A stretch of 64,000 nucleotides of DNA, taken from Apoda limacodes. Its lineage: Eukaryota; Arthropoda; Insecta; Lepidoptera; Limacodidae. Shown here piece after piece: positions 1 to 9,700 of this stretch. The position numbers and the translations under genes were made by a program. The stretch spans positions 30,840,815 through 30,904,814 of the forward strand of contig OX291543.1 of the NCBI GenBank assembly GCA_946406115.1. The letters are read 5' to 3'. The notes under the pieces were generated by a model. The model did no database searches. It was not told the DNA's origin and was given only the letters and a program-made list of their open reading frames with translations. Within the stretch, counting starts at the first letter, position 1, and each line of letters opens with the position of its first letter.

Positions 1-556
1 AAATATGTTTTTAAAACATAGGCTTATTTTATTACAGAATTCAACATTTAACGTAATGGAAGAAAACACGTTCAAGCATTACTACTACGCTACATCGGAT
101 GATGAGCAATCAACTGAGAAGGCCTTAGAAACAACAAAGCTCAAACGGTCTCGTCGAAATAGTATCGACTCATTCTTTGAGGGGACCAATCAGAAGAAAA
201 AGAAACTCAGCTCTACAGTGGCGAGATCTTCAAAAGATGGTATCCCTGGTGTCACATACTTGTCTACTAATAATGATGATGGGGCTCATGCTACACATTT
301 GATAAAAATTGAGGTGTATGACCTCATAAAATTGAAAAAAGTACCAGTAGATGAACATTGGAAACACTCAGAAGTGAGGATCAAATATTATACGGATACA
401 AAAGATGAAAAATATGAGCAAACGAAGGGTATCATATTTGATATCACGAAGCAAATAGCAGAAACCAATAACTGTAAAAAATACTTTTTTAAAAAGTAAT
501 CTCTAATAGCTAAATTAATTTATAAGAACCAGCTTCAGTATTACTCGAAATCAACT
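1..556 (+). repeat. Left terminal inverted repeat (partial)
   Basis: Bases 1 to about 530 are the reverse complement of 10853-11390, and 1 to about 556 that of 11796-12355. The repeat continues beyond the left edge of the window. Its inner boundary, at the CAACTTTG near 553-560, matches the second right-hand copy but not the first. Confidence 0.93.
38..499 (+). CDS. Terminal-repeat-encoded basic protein of unknown function, last exon (left copy)
   Basis: I do not recognise this family. The exon follows a good acceptor (TTATTACAG, ending at 37) and carries an internal ATG at 56 that would give 147 residues. Its first coding exon would lie left of the window. Visible traits are an acidic, tyrosine-rich start, a strongly basic stretch (KRSRR near residue 28 and KKKKL near residue 47, a plausible bipartite nuclear signal), a middle part of alternating hydrophobic residues (LIKIEVYDLIKL), and a lysine-rich C terminus (KKYFFKK). 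Being in the inverted repeat, the gene exists at both ends and points inward. A DNA-binding or end-recognition role is conceivable but is inference only. This copy is open and agrees with the right copy 1 protein. Confidence 0.7.
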   Translation, partial: NSTFNVMEENTFKHYYYATSDDEQSTEKALETTKLKRSRRNSIDSFFEGTNQKKKKLSSTVARSSKDGIPGVTYLSTNNDDGAHATHLIKIEVYDLIKLKKVPVDEHWKHSEVRIKYYTDTKDEKYEQTKGIIFDITKQIAETNNCKKYFFKK

Positions 557-687
557 TTGAATCAAATTGTATCATGTTTGAGTTTTATTGTGAATGAATG
601 AATAAATGATATAAATAAAAAATATTTTTTTGTTTTTTAACCACTAATTACACAAACACACACATAAGAAAAAAACATTTTTTTATT
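500..687. other. Convergent intergenic spacer
   Basis: AT-rich spacer between the inward-facing terminal-repeat gene and the protease gene, which converge here. On the minus strand AATAAA signals overlap the protease 3' end (about 680-705), so one polyadenylation region could serve the whole minus-strand cluster. Confidence 0.5.
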
Positions 688-1140
688 TTAAAAAGTTTTA
701 TTATCAAAAATTGTTTTAAACATATCATATAATAAAATATCATTACATAGAGTGTTATTACTAAAGTGGTTTACAAAATCAATCATTGATTTACCATGAA
801 ACTTAAAATACAAATAAACAAGACAATATTCCCCACAAACAGTTGTAAAGTCATTTTGAACTCTTTTATTATTGTAACTCCATATCTTAGTATTCTTATT
901 TAAGAAATATAAATGATGTCTACTAGGTTTACGACCATAAGAATCAAAGTATTCACCTAATCCATTTTTATTAATATGTATTCCCACCCAATGCGATCCA
1001 GGTTGATTGTCAACATCTAAATTACTAATGAGAAAAGCAGGTAGGTGCATGAGTACTGGTAATCTATTTGCAGCAAATACATTTAGTTTAATTTTCGGAG
1101 AAATTATCTTTAAACATTTTTGAATATCTAAAGTATTCAT
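688..1140 (-). CDS. Adenain-like cysteine protease (Polinton PRO)
   Basis: A 150-residue protein of the C5/Ulp1-type cysteine protease fold used by adenoviruses and Polintons to mature capsid proteins. The catalytic elements appear in the expected order: His in SHWVGIHI (about residue 50), an acidic residue in EYFDSYG (about 65), Gln in KRVQNDF (about 95) and Cys in TTVCGEYC (about 102-106). It is the last gene of the minus-strand cluster, 69 bases after the capsid gene. The start is the first ATG and the frame is open throughout. It has all the residues expected of an active enzyme; activity is not testable from sequence. Confidence 0.85.
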   Translation of the reverse strand: MNTLDIQKCLKIISPKIKLNVFAANRLPVLMHLPAFLISNLDVDNQPGSHWVGIHINKNGLGEYFDSYGRKPSRHHLYFLNKNTKIWSYNNKRVQNDFTTVCGEYCLVYLYFKFHGKSMIDFVNHFSNNTLCNDILLYDMFKTIFDNKTF

Positions 1141-1209
1141 TTCAGAATGTTGATATTATGAATGTCAAAAGTATAATAAGTCCTTTCATTGAGTTCTAAT
1201 TATTATATT

Positions 1210-2520
1210 TTAGCTACTGTAATCTACTGAAACATTACGATTTTTATCTATTTCAATAACATTATCAAATTCAGCATACACTATACAGTTTATTGTTTGT
1301 ATGAGTGCTGCTTCAAAACGAACTTCAAGTCTTACGCTTCCATGTCTAATAAGATTCCAATGAGACGTAGAACTAGCTGATAAGTCTGGAGTTAAATCAA
1401 ATGCCATCAAACAATATCCATTTGCATATTGTTCCCTAGAAATAGCATTACCATCATTCAAAAAGTGAATACCTGACCCGGAAAATAGTGTATGGTAAGC
1501 TGTGGTAAATATATTGTTGTGAAACATTGGTTGTAAAGCTTTTGATGGTATTTGTTGACCATCTATATACAAACTAAATGTATTTATTCCATAGTTTTCA
1601 AAGTTAAAAGGGTTTCTGTTAAAACTTCCATTAAAAGCAGCATTGTTTACAAAACCTATTATACACCTTTTTGGAACTTGACCAATAAATATGTTATCAA
1701 GCGTTTTTCCCTGAACTCCTGAAGGTATTGTGAGCACTTTGACTTCAGCTCTGGTTATAGGATACTTAGCGGTCGTTGCACTTAAAACTTTTTGATGTGC
1801 TAATAATACACTTGGACTAATTTTTGCTCTACGAACTATAAGTGTAGCGTCAGTAAAAGTAACTTTCAGTTTAGCATCAGCACCAGCCATAAGATTAAAA
1901 CTTTCTCTTGATCGTACTAGTTTAAGACTAATTTCAACACCATTTATCAGAAACTTTTCTTGATTAAACAAATCCCCATGCAAATGTCCTACCATTTCTA
2001 CCTCTTTACTCTCACGTACAAATTGATTCCTTTTTTTAAATCCATCATTAGAATCATCTAGTGAATTCATTTTTCCAGCTGTGTCTTCATACCATAGTCC
2101 ACAAGTCAGATGAGATTGTTTAGCTGCTGGACCATAGTTTAATAAAGTTTCTATAAATGCCCTATAAGCATAAGTGTTGTTTGGTGGAGATACTAGTTTT
2201 TGATTTAAATACACATCGAGTTGATTGAACAGTGAGTGTAACCAGTTATTAGTTGGGGCTACTACTGTAGCAGCAGCTAAGTTGGTGCCATCTTGGTTTC
2301 GAATTTTAACTTTTAAATGTAGTAATGTATGAGACAAATCGATATAATCATCCCCCGTACCAGGAATTTGAAATTCAATTGGTCCATCGTCTGTAAGGGA
2401 TGATATAGGTTTGTAGTGTATCCATTGTCCATTTTCAATACTTGTCTGAGTTGTTGGTAAAGCAAATAAATCCAATTCCGATTTTATACATTCACATGAA
2501 TGATTATGTAAGAATGACAT
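1210..2520 (-). CDS. Major capsid protein (double jelly roll, F54H12.2-like)
   Basis: A 436-residue protein that I place in the Polinton/adintovirus major capsid family, often annotated in animal genomes after the nematode locus F54H12.2. Supporting features are its position between minor virion genes and protease, an opening with LDLFALPTTQTSIENGQW, a recurrent beta-rich pattern, YIDLSHTLLHLKVKI and the tryptophan-containing NNWLHSLFNQLDVYLN. Double-jelly-roll proteins form hexon-like trimers that tile an icosahedral capsid. The frame is intact. The ATG overlaps the stop of the upstream minor protein by one base (TAATG). The family assignment rests on remembered pattern and context; the fold was not modelled. 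Confidence 0.8.
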   Translation of the reverse strand: MSFLHNHSCECIKSELDLFALPTTQTSIENGQWIHYKPISSLTDDGPIEFQIPGTGDDYIDLSHTLLHLKVKIRNQDGTNLAAATVVAPTNNWLHSLFNQLDVYLNQKLVSPPNNTYAYRAFIETLLNYGPAAKQSHLTCGLWYEDTAGKMNSLDDSNDGFKKRNQFVRESKEVEMVGHLHGDLFNQEKFLINGVEISLKLVRSRESFNLMAGADAKLKVTFTDATLIVRRAKISPSVLLAHQKVLSATTAKYPITRAEVKVLTIPSGVQGKTLDNIFIGQVPKRCIIGFVNNAAFNGSFNRNPFNFENYGINTFSLYIDGQQIPSKALQPMFHNNIFTTAYHTLFSGSGIHFLNDGNAISREQYANGYCLMAFDLTPDLSASSTSHWNLIRHGSVRLEVRFEAALIQTINCIVYAEFDNVIEIDKNRNVSVDYSS

Positions 2521-2966
2521 TATTTGTTTGAAAATATATCTTTAGTATTTCTATTAATTTTATACTTTCTAGTTCTCAACTCTTTCAAAGCTGTTGACGG
2601 AATGGAATGAATCCGACGTTGACGTTTCGTTATATAACCTGATCCATTCATTAGTCTTTCAATTTTATCATCTGCTCTTCGTTTTAAATTACTACTTACA
2701 TCTTTTAACCGTGTTTGCACAGATTCATTCATTGGTTTCTGGCTTATCATATCGCTTAATAATCCCACTCCAGCATTAAGAGCCTCTTTACCAATTACTC
2801 TTGCCCCACTTGATAATAAAGGTAGTACTGATCGAAACAGGCCTCCTAAAAAGCTTCCTATTCAATGACCACGTTGATGTGGTACACCTATATAAATTAC
2901 ACCAATTCCTGATCCTGCTTGGTGTGAATAATATTGCTCATAGGGACAAATACTGTTATTATGCAT
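2520..2966 (-). pseudogene. Small minor-virion-like protein, one premature stop
   Basis: About 148 codons from an ATG that overlaps the penton stop (TAATG) to a TAA that overlaps the capsid ATG (TAATG). Codon 35, near 2862-2864, is TGA in an otherwise coding-like frame just after PHQRGH. The rest reads as a glycine-rich hydrophobic helix (GSFLGGLFRSVLPLL) followed by a basic tail with KRRADDK and KRQRR. This glycine/hydrophobic plus basic-tail pattern is typical of a small Polinton protein, compared by some with adenovirus minor core or membrane-active proteins; that comparison is inference. The part after the stop is open for 82 or more residues from a later ATG. Confidence 0.65.
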
Positions 2967-3727
2967 TATAATCGCTTAAAGTGTAGTTTAACATATGCGG
3001 TCCCAAATTGAAATGGTATTTTATTACCAGTGTTTGTTCTTATATCTATTTCAATTGTATCAAATTCTCTTCGCATAACTGGTAAGTAGTGGGGTGGTGA
3101 AAATACATGCATCTTATAAGCACCATAGATATATTTCTCGGGGTCTAAAGGTATTATTCTTAACAATGGTGTCATAACATCTCCAACTATTTGCGGATCA
3201 ATTATATCACAGTAAACAAATAATTGAGAAGGTAATCCTAAATGTAAATTGGGTGGGTATCTTCCAACATTTTTTGTTATTAAATTAGTTTTTGGTTCAA
3301 AGCCAAGTTGAATACTTAACTTTGATGATAACGTTAAAGATGATATATTTTTATCGTTAATTTGAACAGAGACCATCTGGGAAACTTTATCATAATGAAA
3401 GCGACAGTTTTCTTTTAGGTTTAAGGCTTTTAAAATGTTATCAATATTATCATAATTGGTTGCAGGTATATGATTTTTATAAATAACTGATGATATTGAT
3501 TTATCCAAAGGTACTATCATTTTCTTAGTAATATACATTATATTTTCACCCTCTTGAACTGTAAACATACTACATGGGTATTGAAATTCTACAACTCCAA
3601 CAGACCACTGTCCTTCTAATTTTATAGGTTTTGGAAGTTTTGTTGAAAAATTTGTAGTGGTATTACTCGGAAAATATTCCATTGAACTATTACTGAGCAA
3701 AGTTAAATAAAAATCTTCCTTAATCAT
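2966..3727 (-). CDS. Penton-like minor capsid protein (single jelly roll)
   Basis: 253 residues from the ATG at 3727. This start makes an ATGA overlap with the integrase stop, and the residues upstream in the same frame lie inside the integrase tail. The beginning (FYLTLLSNSSMEYFPSNT, then LEGQWSVGVVEFQYP) is the conserved opening of Polinton/adintovirus penton-like minor capsid proteins. The C-terminal half (PEKYIYGAYKMHVF, then FDTIEIDIRTNTG) is beta-rich. In the virion such proteins would fill five-fold vertices beside the major capsid protein. The frame is intact. The penton role is by family pattern and gene order. Confidence 0.75.
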   Translation of the reverse strand: MIKEDFYLTLLSNSSMEYFPSNTTTNFSTKLPKPIKLEGQWSVGVVEFQYPCSMFTVQEGENIMYITKKMIVPLDKSISSVIYKNHIPATNYDNIDNILKALNLKENCRFHYDKVSQMVSVQINDKNISSLTLSSKLSIQLGFEPKTNLITKNVGRYPPNLHLGLPSQLFVYCDIIDPQIVGDVMTPLLRIIPLDPEKYIYGAYKMHVFSPPHYLPVMRREFDTIEIDIRTNTGNKIPFQFGTAYVKLHFKRL

Positions 3728-4790
3728 ATTTTTTCTATATCTTTTAATGATACCCAAGTATTAAATTTGTTTGGATAACCTTTCCACTTCACTAGTACTT
3801 GCTTTCTATTTCCAAAATAACGAGTGTGGAGTATTTTATCTATTTTATGTGGGAGAGTGGGGTTGTATATTACTTTTTGTAATTCTTTTTCATAAAATGT
3901 ACCTGTAATGGGTTCATTTTGAAGATCTTTTAACGTATAAACTACCCAAGGTGATCTTCTTATAACTGAAGTAATAACAAATATTTCATCACTCCAGTTG
4001 CTCTCGTATCCTTTTTGAAATATGTGTTTATGTTTTGTTATCCTAACATAATCACCTTCTTTAAACCTGTTTAGAATAGCCTTTTGCCCTTTATCTCTAT
4101 CATATAAATTATTCCAAACAGTCATAATATTTTCTGAGTTAACATCTTTGGGACACATTTTTATACTTGAATGATAGCTATGATTATAAGAATAAATCAA
4201 ATCTTTTAAAATATCAACATATCTATATGTGTTATGATGTGTGAAATACCGCCACATTTTTGTCTTTAATGTTCTTTGAAAGCGTTCCACGATACTAGCT
4301 TTTATATCAGGATTGTTAGTGGTGTAATAGTTTATACCTTTACTTTTAAAATATTTTTGCACATCCTTAGAAACTTATCTGACTGAATGTGGTTAGGTAA
4401 GGATTTTGACTCATTAAATATACTTTCAAAGCATTCTTTTATAGTTATAGAGTTCTTTTTTTTTAAACATCTAGCAAATGCATATTTACTAAATACATCA
4501 ATAACACACAGAATATATTTAAAACCATCATTATATTCAGAATAAGTGCGCATATCACTTAAATCCACCTGCCACAAGTCATTATAATTAGATAAAATGT
4601 ACTTATTTCTAGGAAATCTATTTCTCACAGGTTTATGTAATGTGTAAGTTTCTTGTTCTTGCAACCAATTTTTCACTTGTTTTGCTGTCATTTTTCCCTT
4701 TAACGAGTTGATGAGTTTGTTAACACCTCCATATCCAGCAGGATGAGAAACATCATAGTAAATCTGATTTATTTCTAATAGGGGGTCCAT
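3724..4790 (-). pseudogene. Retroviral-type integrase with C-terminal chromodomain, disrupted
   Basis: This is the rve-family DDE integrase that inserts Polintons, related to the F54H12.3 group. The N-terminal part (4332-4790) has the zinc-binding-like start, the first catalytic Asp in LWQVDLSDM and the second in HIQSDK. The C-terminal part (3724 to about 4368) has the catalytic Glu region in KASIVERFQRTLK and a chromodomain ending (VLVKWKGYPNKFNTWV). The frame changes near 4362-4375, directly after HIQSDK, where the family's G-x-E-F positions are missing. A short deletion that also shifted frame is the simplest reading. The gene cannot make a full integrase without frameshifting. Its 5' end overlaps the upstream gene by 16 bases and its 3' end overlaps the penton gene by 4. 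Confidence 0.85.
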
Positions 4791-5560
4791 TTTTCCCAGT
4801 CTATTTTTTTCTTGATTTTGTTAAAATGAGTCTTAGTAGGAGTAAAACTATTATCTGATTGCAATTTGTTAAGTGGAATTTCTTCTTTTATATCACCTAA
4901 GTAAAGTTTATTAATATATTCTAGTCTTTTTGGATTTCCAATATAAGTTAATGGTATTTTAATTTCTTTTAATGCTGATGCAAACTCTTGCCACCCAATT
5001 GGATCACTGTGTTTAAGTGGTCTTAGTGTATCATTCACCAGGTCTATAATGTTACTCCCTGGTATTTTTATATTATTGATACTAACAGTTCCATTGGTAT
5101 CCCAATCTACCTTATTTTTATTTGAAAAAATTGATTCTATTAGTAATTCACCTCGTTTTATATACGTCTTAGGAATCAATTTCAAGAGTTGTTGCTTTGA
5201 ATAAAATGGGGTTAAGTCAGTATCATTTATGGTTTTTGATTTTATGTTTGATACCTGCTCAGTGTCAAGGACTGTTTCCTTAATGACATCAGTATCTTTA
5301 TAATTAGGCGAACTTTCTGTTTTGGTTATAATTGGTATTTGATATGGTCGTCGTTCTACTTCAGTAAAATGTAAATACCTTTGTAGTGTTTGTAAATACA
5401 AAATCCATTTTTCTCTATCTTCTACATTACTATTTAAAATATCTTTCATTTCACCATCTAAACGGGATAAAGTATTTAAAGCGCTTTGTGTTTCATTTTC
5501 CTTTTTAATTTTTTCTATCAAATTAGGTTCAATTAGAATCATTTTTTTAGCATGTTCCAT
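4775..5560 (-). CDS. Conserved Polinton protein of unknown function
   Basis: 261 residues, intact. I recognise it only as a protein that recurs beside integrase in Mavericks; no enzymatic motif is visible. Residues 1-75 are charged and helical, with LYLQTLQRYLHF. A low-conservation linker follows. The C-terminal half is more ordered: KQQLLKLIPKTYIKRGELL, IKIPGSNIIDLVNDTL, then PIGWQEFASALKEIKIP and LTYIGNPKR. The last residues (KIDWEKWTPY) overlap the integrase start. The start is the first ATG, 17 bases after the stop of the small hydrophobic gene. A structural or scaffold role in the virion is a guess from its neighbours. Confidence 0.6.
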   Translation of the reverse strand: MEHAKKMILIEPNLIEKIKKENETQSALNTLSRLDGEMKDILNSNVEDREKWILYLQTLQRYLHFTEVERRPYQIPIITKTESSPNYKDTDVIKETVLDTEQVSNIKSKTINDTDLTPFYSKQQLLKLIPKTYIKRGELLIESIFSNKNKVDWDTNGTVSINNIKIPGSNIIDLVNDTLRPLKHSDPIGWQEFASALKEIKIPLTYIGNPKRLEYINKLYLGDIKEEIPLNKLQSDNSFTPTKTHFNKIKKKIDWEKWTPY

Positions 5561-5579
5561 TTTTGCTTTTATTTTCCTG

Positions 5580-5909
5580 CTACGGTTTTAAAATTGAACT
5601 CACCAAGGCACTTAGAACAGATCCAAAAATAATAGGTAAAAAGGCACCACCCCTTTGAATAATTACGTTTTTTCTAAGTAGATTTCTTCCTTTACAAACC
5701 AACTTTCTCAATATATTTTTATATTTTTTTTATTTGTTTTTATCATTTTCCTTGACGGGTATTTTACCCTGTAATACGTTGTAAATACACTCACAAATAA
5801 AATTTATTTCTTCTTTACTACAAGATTTAAGTAAAGCTTTTCTATGTCTTGGTTTCAATACATGCAACGATTTTAAAAGTTCTTGATGTGTAGTCACTCT
5901 TGAATGCAT
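5580..5909 (-). pseudogene. Small hydrophobic Polinton protein, one premature stop
   Basis: About 109 codons from an ATG that overlaps the ATPase stop (TAATG) to TAG at 5580-5582. A TAA interrupts codon 60 (about 5730-5732) between a basic, cysteine-containing N-terminal half (KALLKSC, then NFICECIYNVLQGKIP) and a C-terminal half with a basic stretch followed by a hydrophobic segment (GGAFLPIIFGSVLSALV). This two-part layout matches a small conserved Maverick protein of unknown role. The N-terminal 59 residues may still be made. No homology search was run. Confidence 0.6.
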
Positions 5910-6568
5910 TATTTATGAATGATTGGAATTTCATTATGTTTGCTGTATTTAAATCCTTTTTTAGGTATATATACAATGCAGTTCTGGTCAGAAGGAAATA
6001 TTCTCGTTTTAAATCGACACATATCAATTGTGTCCTGTTTTAAATCTATCATTAGGTAGCCATGAGGTTCACTAGTAGCATCTTTGTAGGCATCTTCCAA
6101 AAATTTAATGTTTTCAGGTGAGACTTGACGTGCTAAGTAACGAATTTGTGTTTTATCTCGTGGATTTTTAAAGTAGACTATATAACTAGAGTTTAAAGAA
6201 ATATCTCTCTGTCCTTTACCTTGATGGAATATATTTTGTGTAATATAGAAAACACTAATGTTTCTATGATGACTACCCTTTGTGAATATGTCAACAACAC
6301 GACCATCAGACTCTCGCATGAGGTCATCGATTATTATTAGTTGTGGTTGTTCTCCATCAAACATACTGAGGTCAGGAATACCTTGGTAATAAATAACATT
6401 GTTCAAGTTGTATAACGGTTGCATTTCATCATAACACCACATAATATTAGAAAAATGTTGATTGCAAATCTCATTAGCATGTTTCACAAAATTTTTAACA
6501 AAAACTGATTTACCACATCCACTAGGGCCAGCTACAATTACTGTAAAGGGATGATAAAAATGAATCAT
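5909..6568 (-). CDS. Packaging ATPase (A32/FtsK-HerA type)
   Basis: 219 residues, intact. The Walker A motif is GPSGCGKS (about residues 14-21), Walker B is PQLIIIDDLM (about 75-84), and a polar sensor follows in VFYITQN. This is the P-loop ATPase that pumps or guides DNA into virions in nucleocytoplasmic viruses, Polintons and relatives. Its presence beside capsid genes supports a virion-forming ancestry. The ATG at 6568 immediately precedes the conserved HPFTVIVAGPSG. Its stop overlaps the next gene's ATG by one base (TAATG); 223 bases separate it from the polymerase gene upstream. Confidence 0.93.
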   Translation of the reverse strand: MIHFYHPFTVIVAGPSGCGKSVFVKNFVKHANEICNQHFSNIMWCYDEMQPLYNLNNVIYYQGIPDLSMFDGEQPQLIIIDDLMRESDGRVVDIFTKGSHHRNISVFYITQNIFHQGKGQRDISLNSSYIVYFKNPRDKTQIRYLARQVSPENIKFLEDAYKDATSEPHGYLMIDLKQDTIDMCRFKTRIFPSDQNCIVYIPKKGFKYSKHNEIPIIHK

Positions 6569-6791
6569 AATTATTTTTAATGTGTGTTCTCTTTGAAAAT
6601 GTTCAAATTCATATGGAGGAAAGCAATAAAAACAAACACTTATATATTAAAAACAATATAATTAATAATAAAAAAAAATTACAATCATTAGGTTACTTAA
6701 TAATAGTTATTACCTTACATTTTTTAAACATACATAAACCAGATACAATTAATACTCTATATTATTATTATTTCAAAACTATAAGTTAATC
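6569..6791. other. Spacer between polymerase and ATPase genes
   Basis: 223 AT-rich bases with several minus-strand AATAAA-like signals after the polymerase stop. It is the largest gap in the minus-strand cluster, so it could hold the polymerase 3' end and a promoter for the capsid/ATPase gene string. No clear TATA box was identified. Confidence 0.35.
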
Positions 6792-9700
6792 TTAAAATGA
6801 CCCCAAGCATATGTATCTGTTGAAATTAGGTAAAATATATCTCTTGGTGTCATTACAGGATAGACAAGTTTTATTAATTTGTTGTGTAAAAATAGTATGT
6901 TTCACACTTCGAATCCTACACATTTGTGAAACATTTACATTTTTATTAAATAGACACAACTTATAATTTTCCAAATTCATCTTTTTTGTCACACTTTTAT
7001 TTACACCTTTAGCTTTAGCAATAACCTTACTTTCAATGTCCATTGCATACATTTTTGATCGAAGTCCTACAAACTCCCGAAATATTTTACCATTGTTCTC
7101 ATCCTTAAAATATCCAAGTTTCTTTTTATTTAAAAGTAGGAAACCATAAACATTATCACTAGAATAGTCTGAAGTATCGAAAAAACATTCTAAGTCAGAT
7201 TTTATATCATTATAAAAATTATCTGTAAATACATGGTAAACTAAGCTATCCGTATCAGTGTATAATAACTTGACACTATTATTGTATTTTCTTTTCATGT
7301 AATTATAATGAAAGTTATACATCAATGTTTTTGATATTTCTAATATACAAAATCCTAAAACAAATGGTTTATTGAAATATACCTTAGTCTTTTGTAATTG
7401 TACAGCAATTAAAGACTCGGAGAATATAGATAGACTATGAAACTCAGGGCGAGCAATTAAACTTTGTGCACCTTGAATTTTTCCATGGTTTTCCCAGTGG
7501 GTTAACAATTTCACATTAACACATTTTTCAACATTTTCCATAGTTTTACCAAAGACTGCATTATTCATAAGTTTATAAAAATCTTTTTCAAAGTCACTTT
7601 TAGCTAAAGTTCTTAGTTGTGTATTTAAATCTATATATTTCTTCAACCAAGGACTTTGCTCAAACTGTAAAACTCTATGAACTCTAATTAATTTCATACC
7701 AAGTTGTAAACATTGCTTCAGATTTCTATAGTGAATAATATATTTAGTTTTGTTATATAAATTTGGTACTAATTTTTTATCTTTACTGTTACCGATTACA
7801 ATGTTTTCAGGGCATAAAGGTAAGTCTGAATGAAGATCATGTAAATTTTTAGGGTATTCAAGATCAACTTCCAGTATGTATCCAATATCTGATAAATCTG
7901 ATATATTGAAGTCTATGTTCGGGTTAACCCATTTAAAATCTCTTACAGGCAAATACTGAGACATTGCCCAACCATAGAGATTGTTTGCATCAAAATACAT
8001 TAAGTAAGATTTTGGTAAGTTATCTTTGTAATCACCCATGTACTCGTTATTTGCCTTTCCATATCTGTTAGAACACTGTGAAATACCACCTCTTATACCA
8101 GACTTTACGAATGCTATTTTATCAAAGTCTTTTAATAATTCCAGTGTTATGTTAGTACATTTTAGCATTGCATCCCAGCTTAATCCTGGAAGGGTATAAT
8201 ATTGTACAGGGTCGAGTTCATATGTTTTAATACAAATTTCTCTAAAGTTTTCAAAAATATCAGTGAGTAACATTACATCAGTTCTTAAGTATAGATTGGA
8301 ATAGTCCAACATATTTTTACATTTAAATTGGACCCAAACATTTTGAGCATGTTTATAATCATCATCTGAGACACTGGTATTACTTAAAGAGTTAAAGAAA
8401 GCGTCTTGATCTGGAAGAGTTGTAACTTTTAAGGATTCATAAGAATTAACAAATTCATAAGGAAAAACACCTTTCCTAATAAGGTTAATAAAATCATTTT
8501 CGTTTGGAAATTGTTTTCTTAATTCTATAAATTGATCTTTTTTTAGATTTTTAGCTAAACTATCTAAACTACTGGCCATGAATTTAAAGGAATCTAAAAA
8601 CCGCAAATGTACTAAATGACCTCTTATATTAAGTTTTTTTGAGAATGAAATATATTTTTCCTTATTTTGCGGAATGATATCTATTTCTCCATCTTTAAAA
8701 TTCAAAGCATGAACAATAAAATGAGCATCATAATTACTTAGATTATGAAATAGAATGGGAATGAAAAAGGGAACACGATACTTTGAACTACATAATTCGT
8801 GAGCAACACCTCTAAAATTACCAGTATTCCAATCATAGTCTACTGTGATGTCATCACCCAATAGCCCTTCACAAATATAACATAATTGCGATTGTCTAAT
8901 AGATTCCTTCTCTTCGTTAGTTAATGGAAGTGGACATTTTTGAAAACAATTTATCCTATGTATATTGCTAATATCTTTGTAAATGCTTTCCATAAACATT
9001 TTTGCACAATTAGGCCCTGTGTATGTTCTGTATGTAGACAGCTTATCATCATACGAACATTTTATATAGTATCCATAACTATAAACTTCATGTTCATGTA
9101 TTGTTTTTGTATATGACTTCGATGGATCAGGGTCACATGAGGTGACGGGTTTTAAAAGAGCTTCAAAGTCTGCATATATTACAAAAGGTAATTTTAATTT
9201 TCTTTGAAACTTATCAAAATAGATTTCATCATTATTTGTTTCCCGATTAAACCAATCTTTTCCTTTTTTATGAATTCCTGGTAATTCAGTAACAATATGA
9301 GCACAGTCATGTTTTTGGTGATTAATTAAATTAACTTTAGATTTAAAATATAGAAGGCAACCATCACAGATATGAATAGCATTATTTTGATTTGTTATTT
9401 GTATACTAACCAAGCGTGATAAATTTTTTATAAAACAATAATGACCATTTGAACCATTGTTTAAAAATAATAAGTTAATGTGTAATTCTTTACGACATTT
9501 TGTAAAATATAATGGTCCAACGATGGTATTACATTTTTTTTCTTTGTTAAATTCTAATCCGAAAACATTGATACTAATGTTATTCTGTTTTTCTACCTTG
9601 GGTATATCCGATAATTTGATTGGGAACTGTATATTATTAAACTTTAGTCTATTTTGATTCCTCAAGTATGATGATACCCTTTCAGAACTTTTATTTACAG

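Noticed and set aside
9457..9657. Plus-strand frame of 66 codons inside the polymerase gene
   Set aside because: Shadow of the intact minus-strand polymerase frame.
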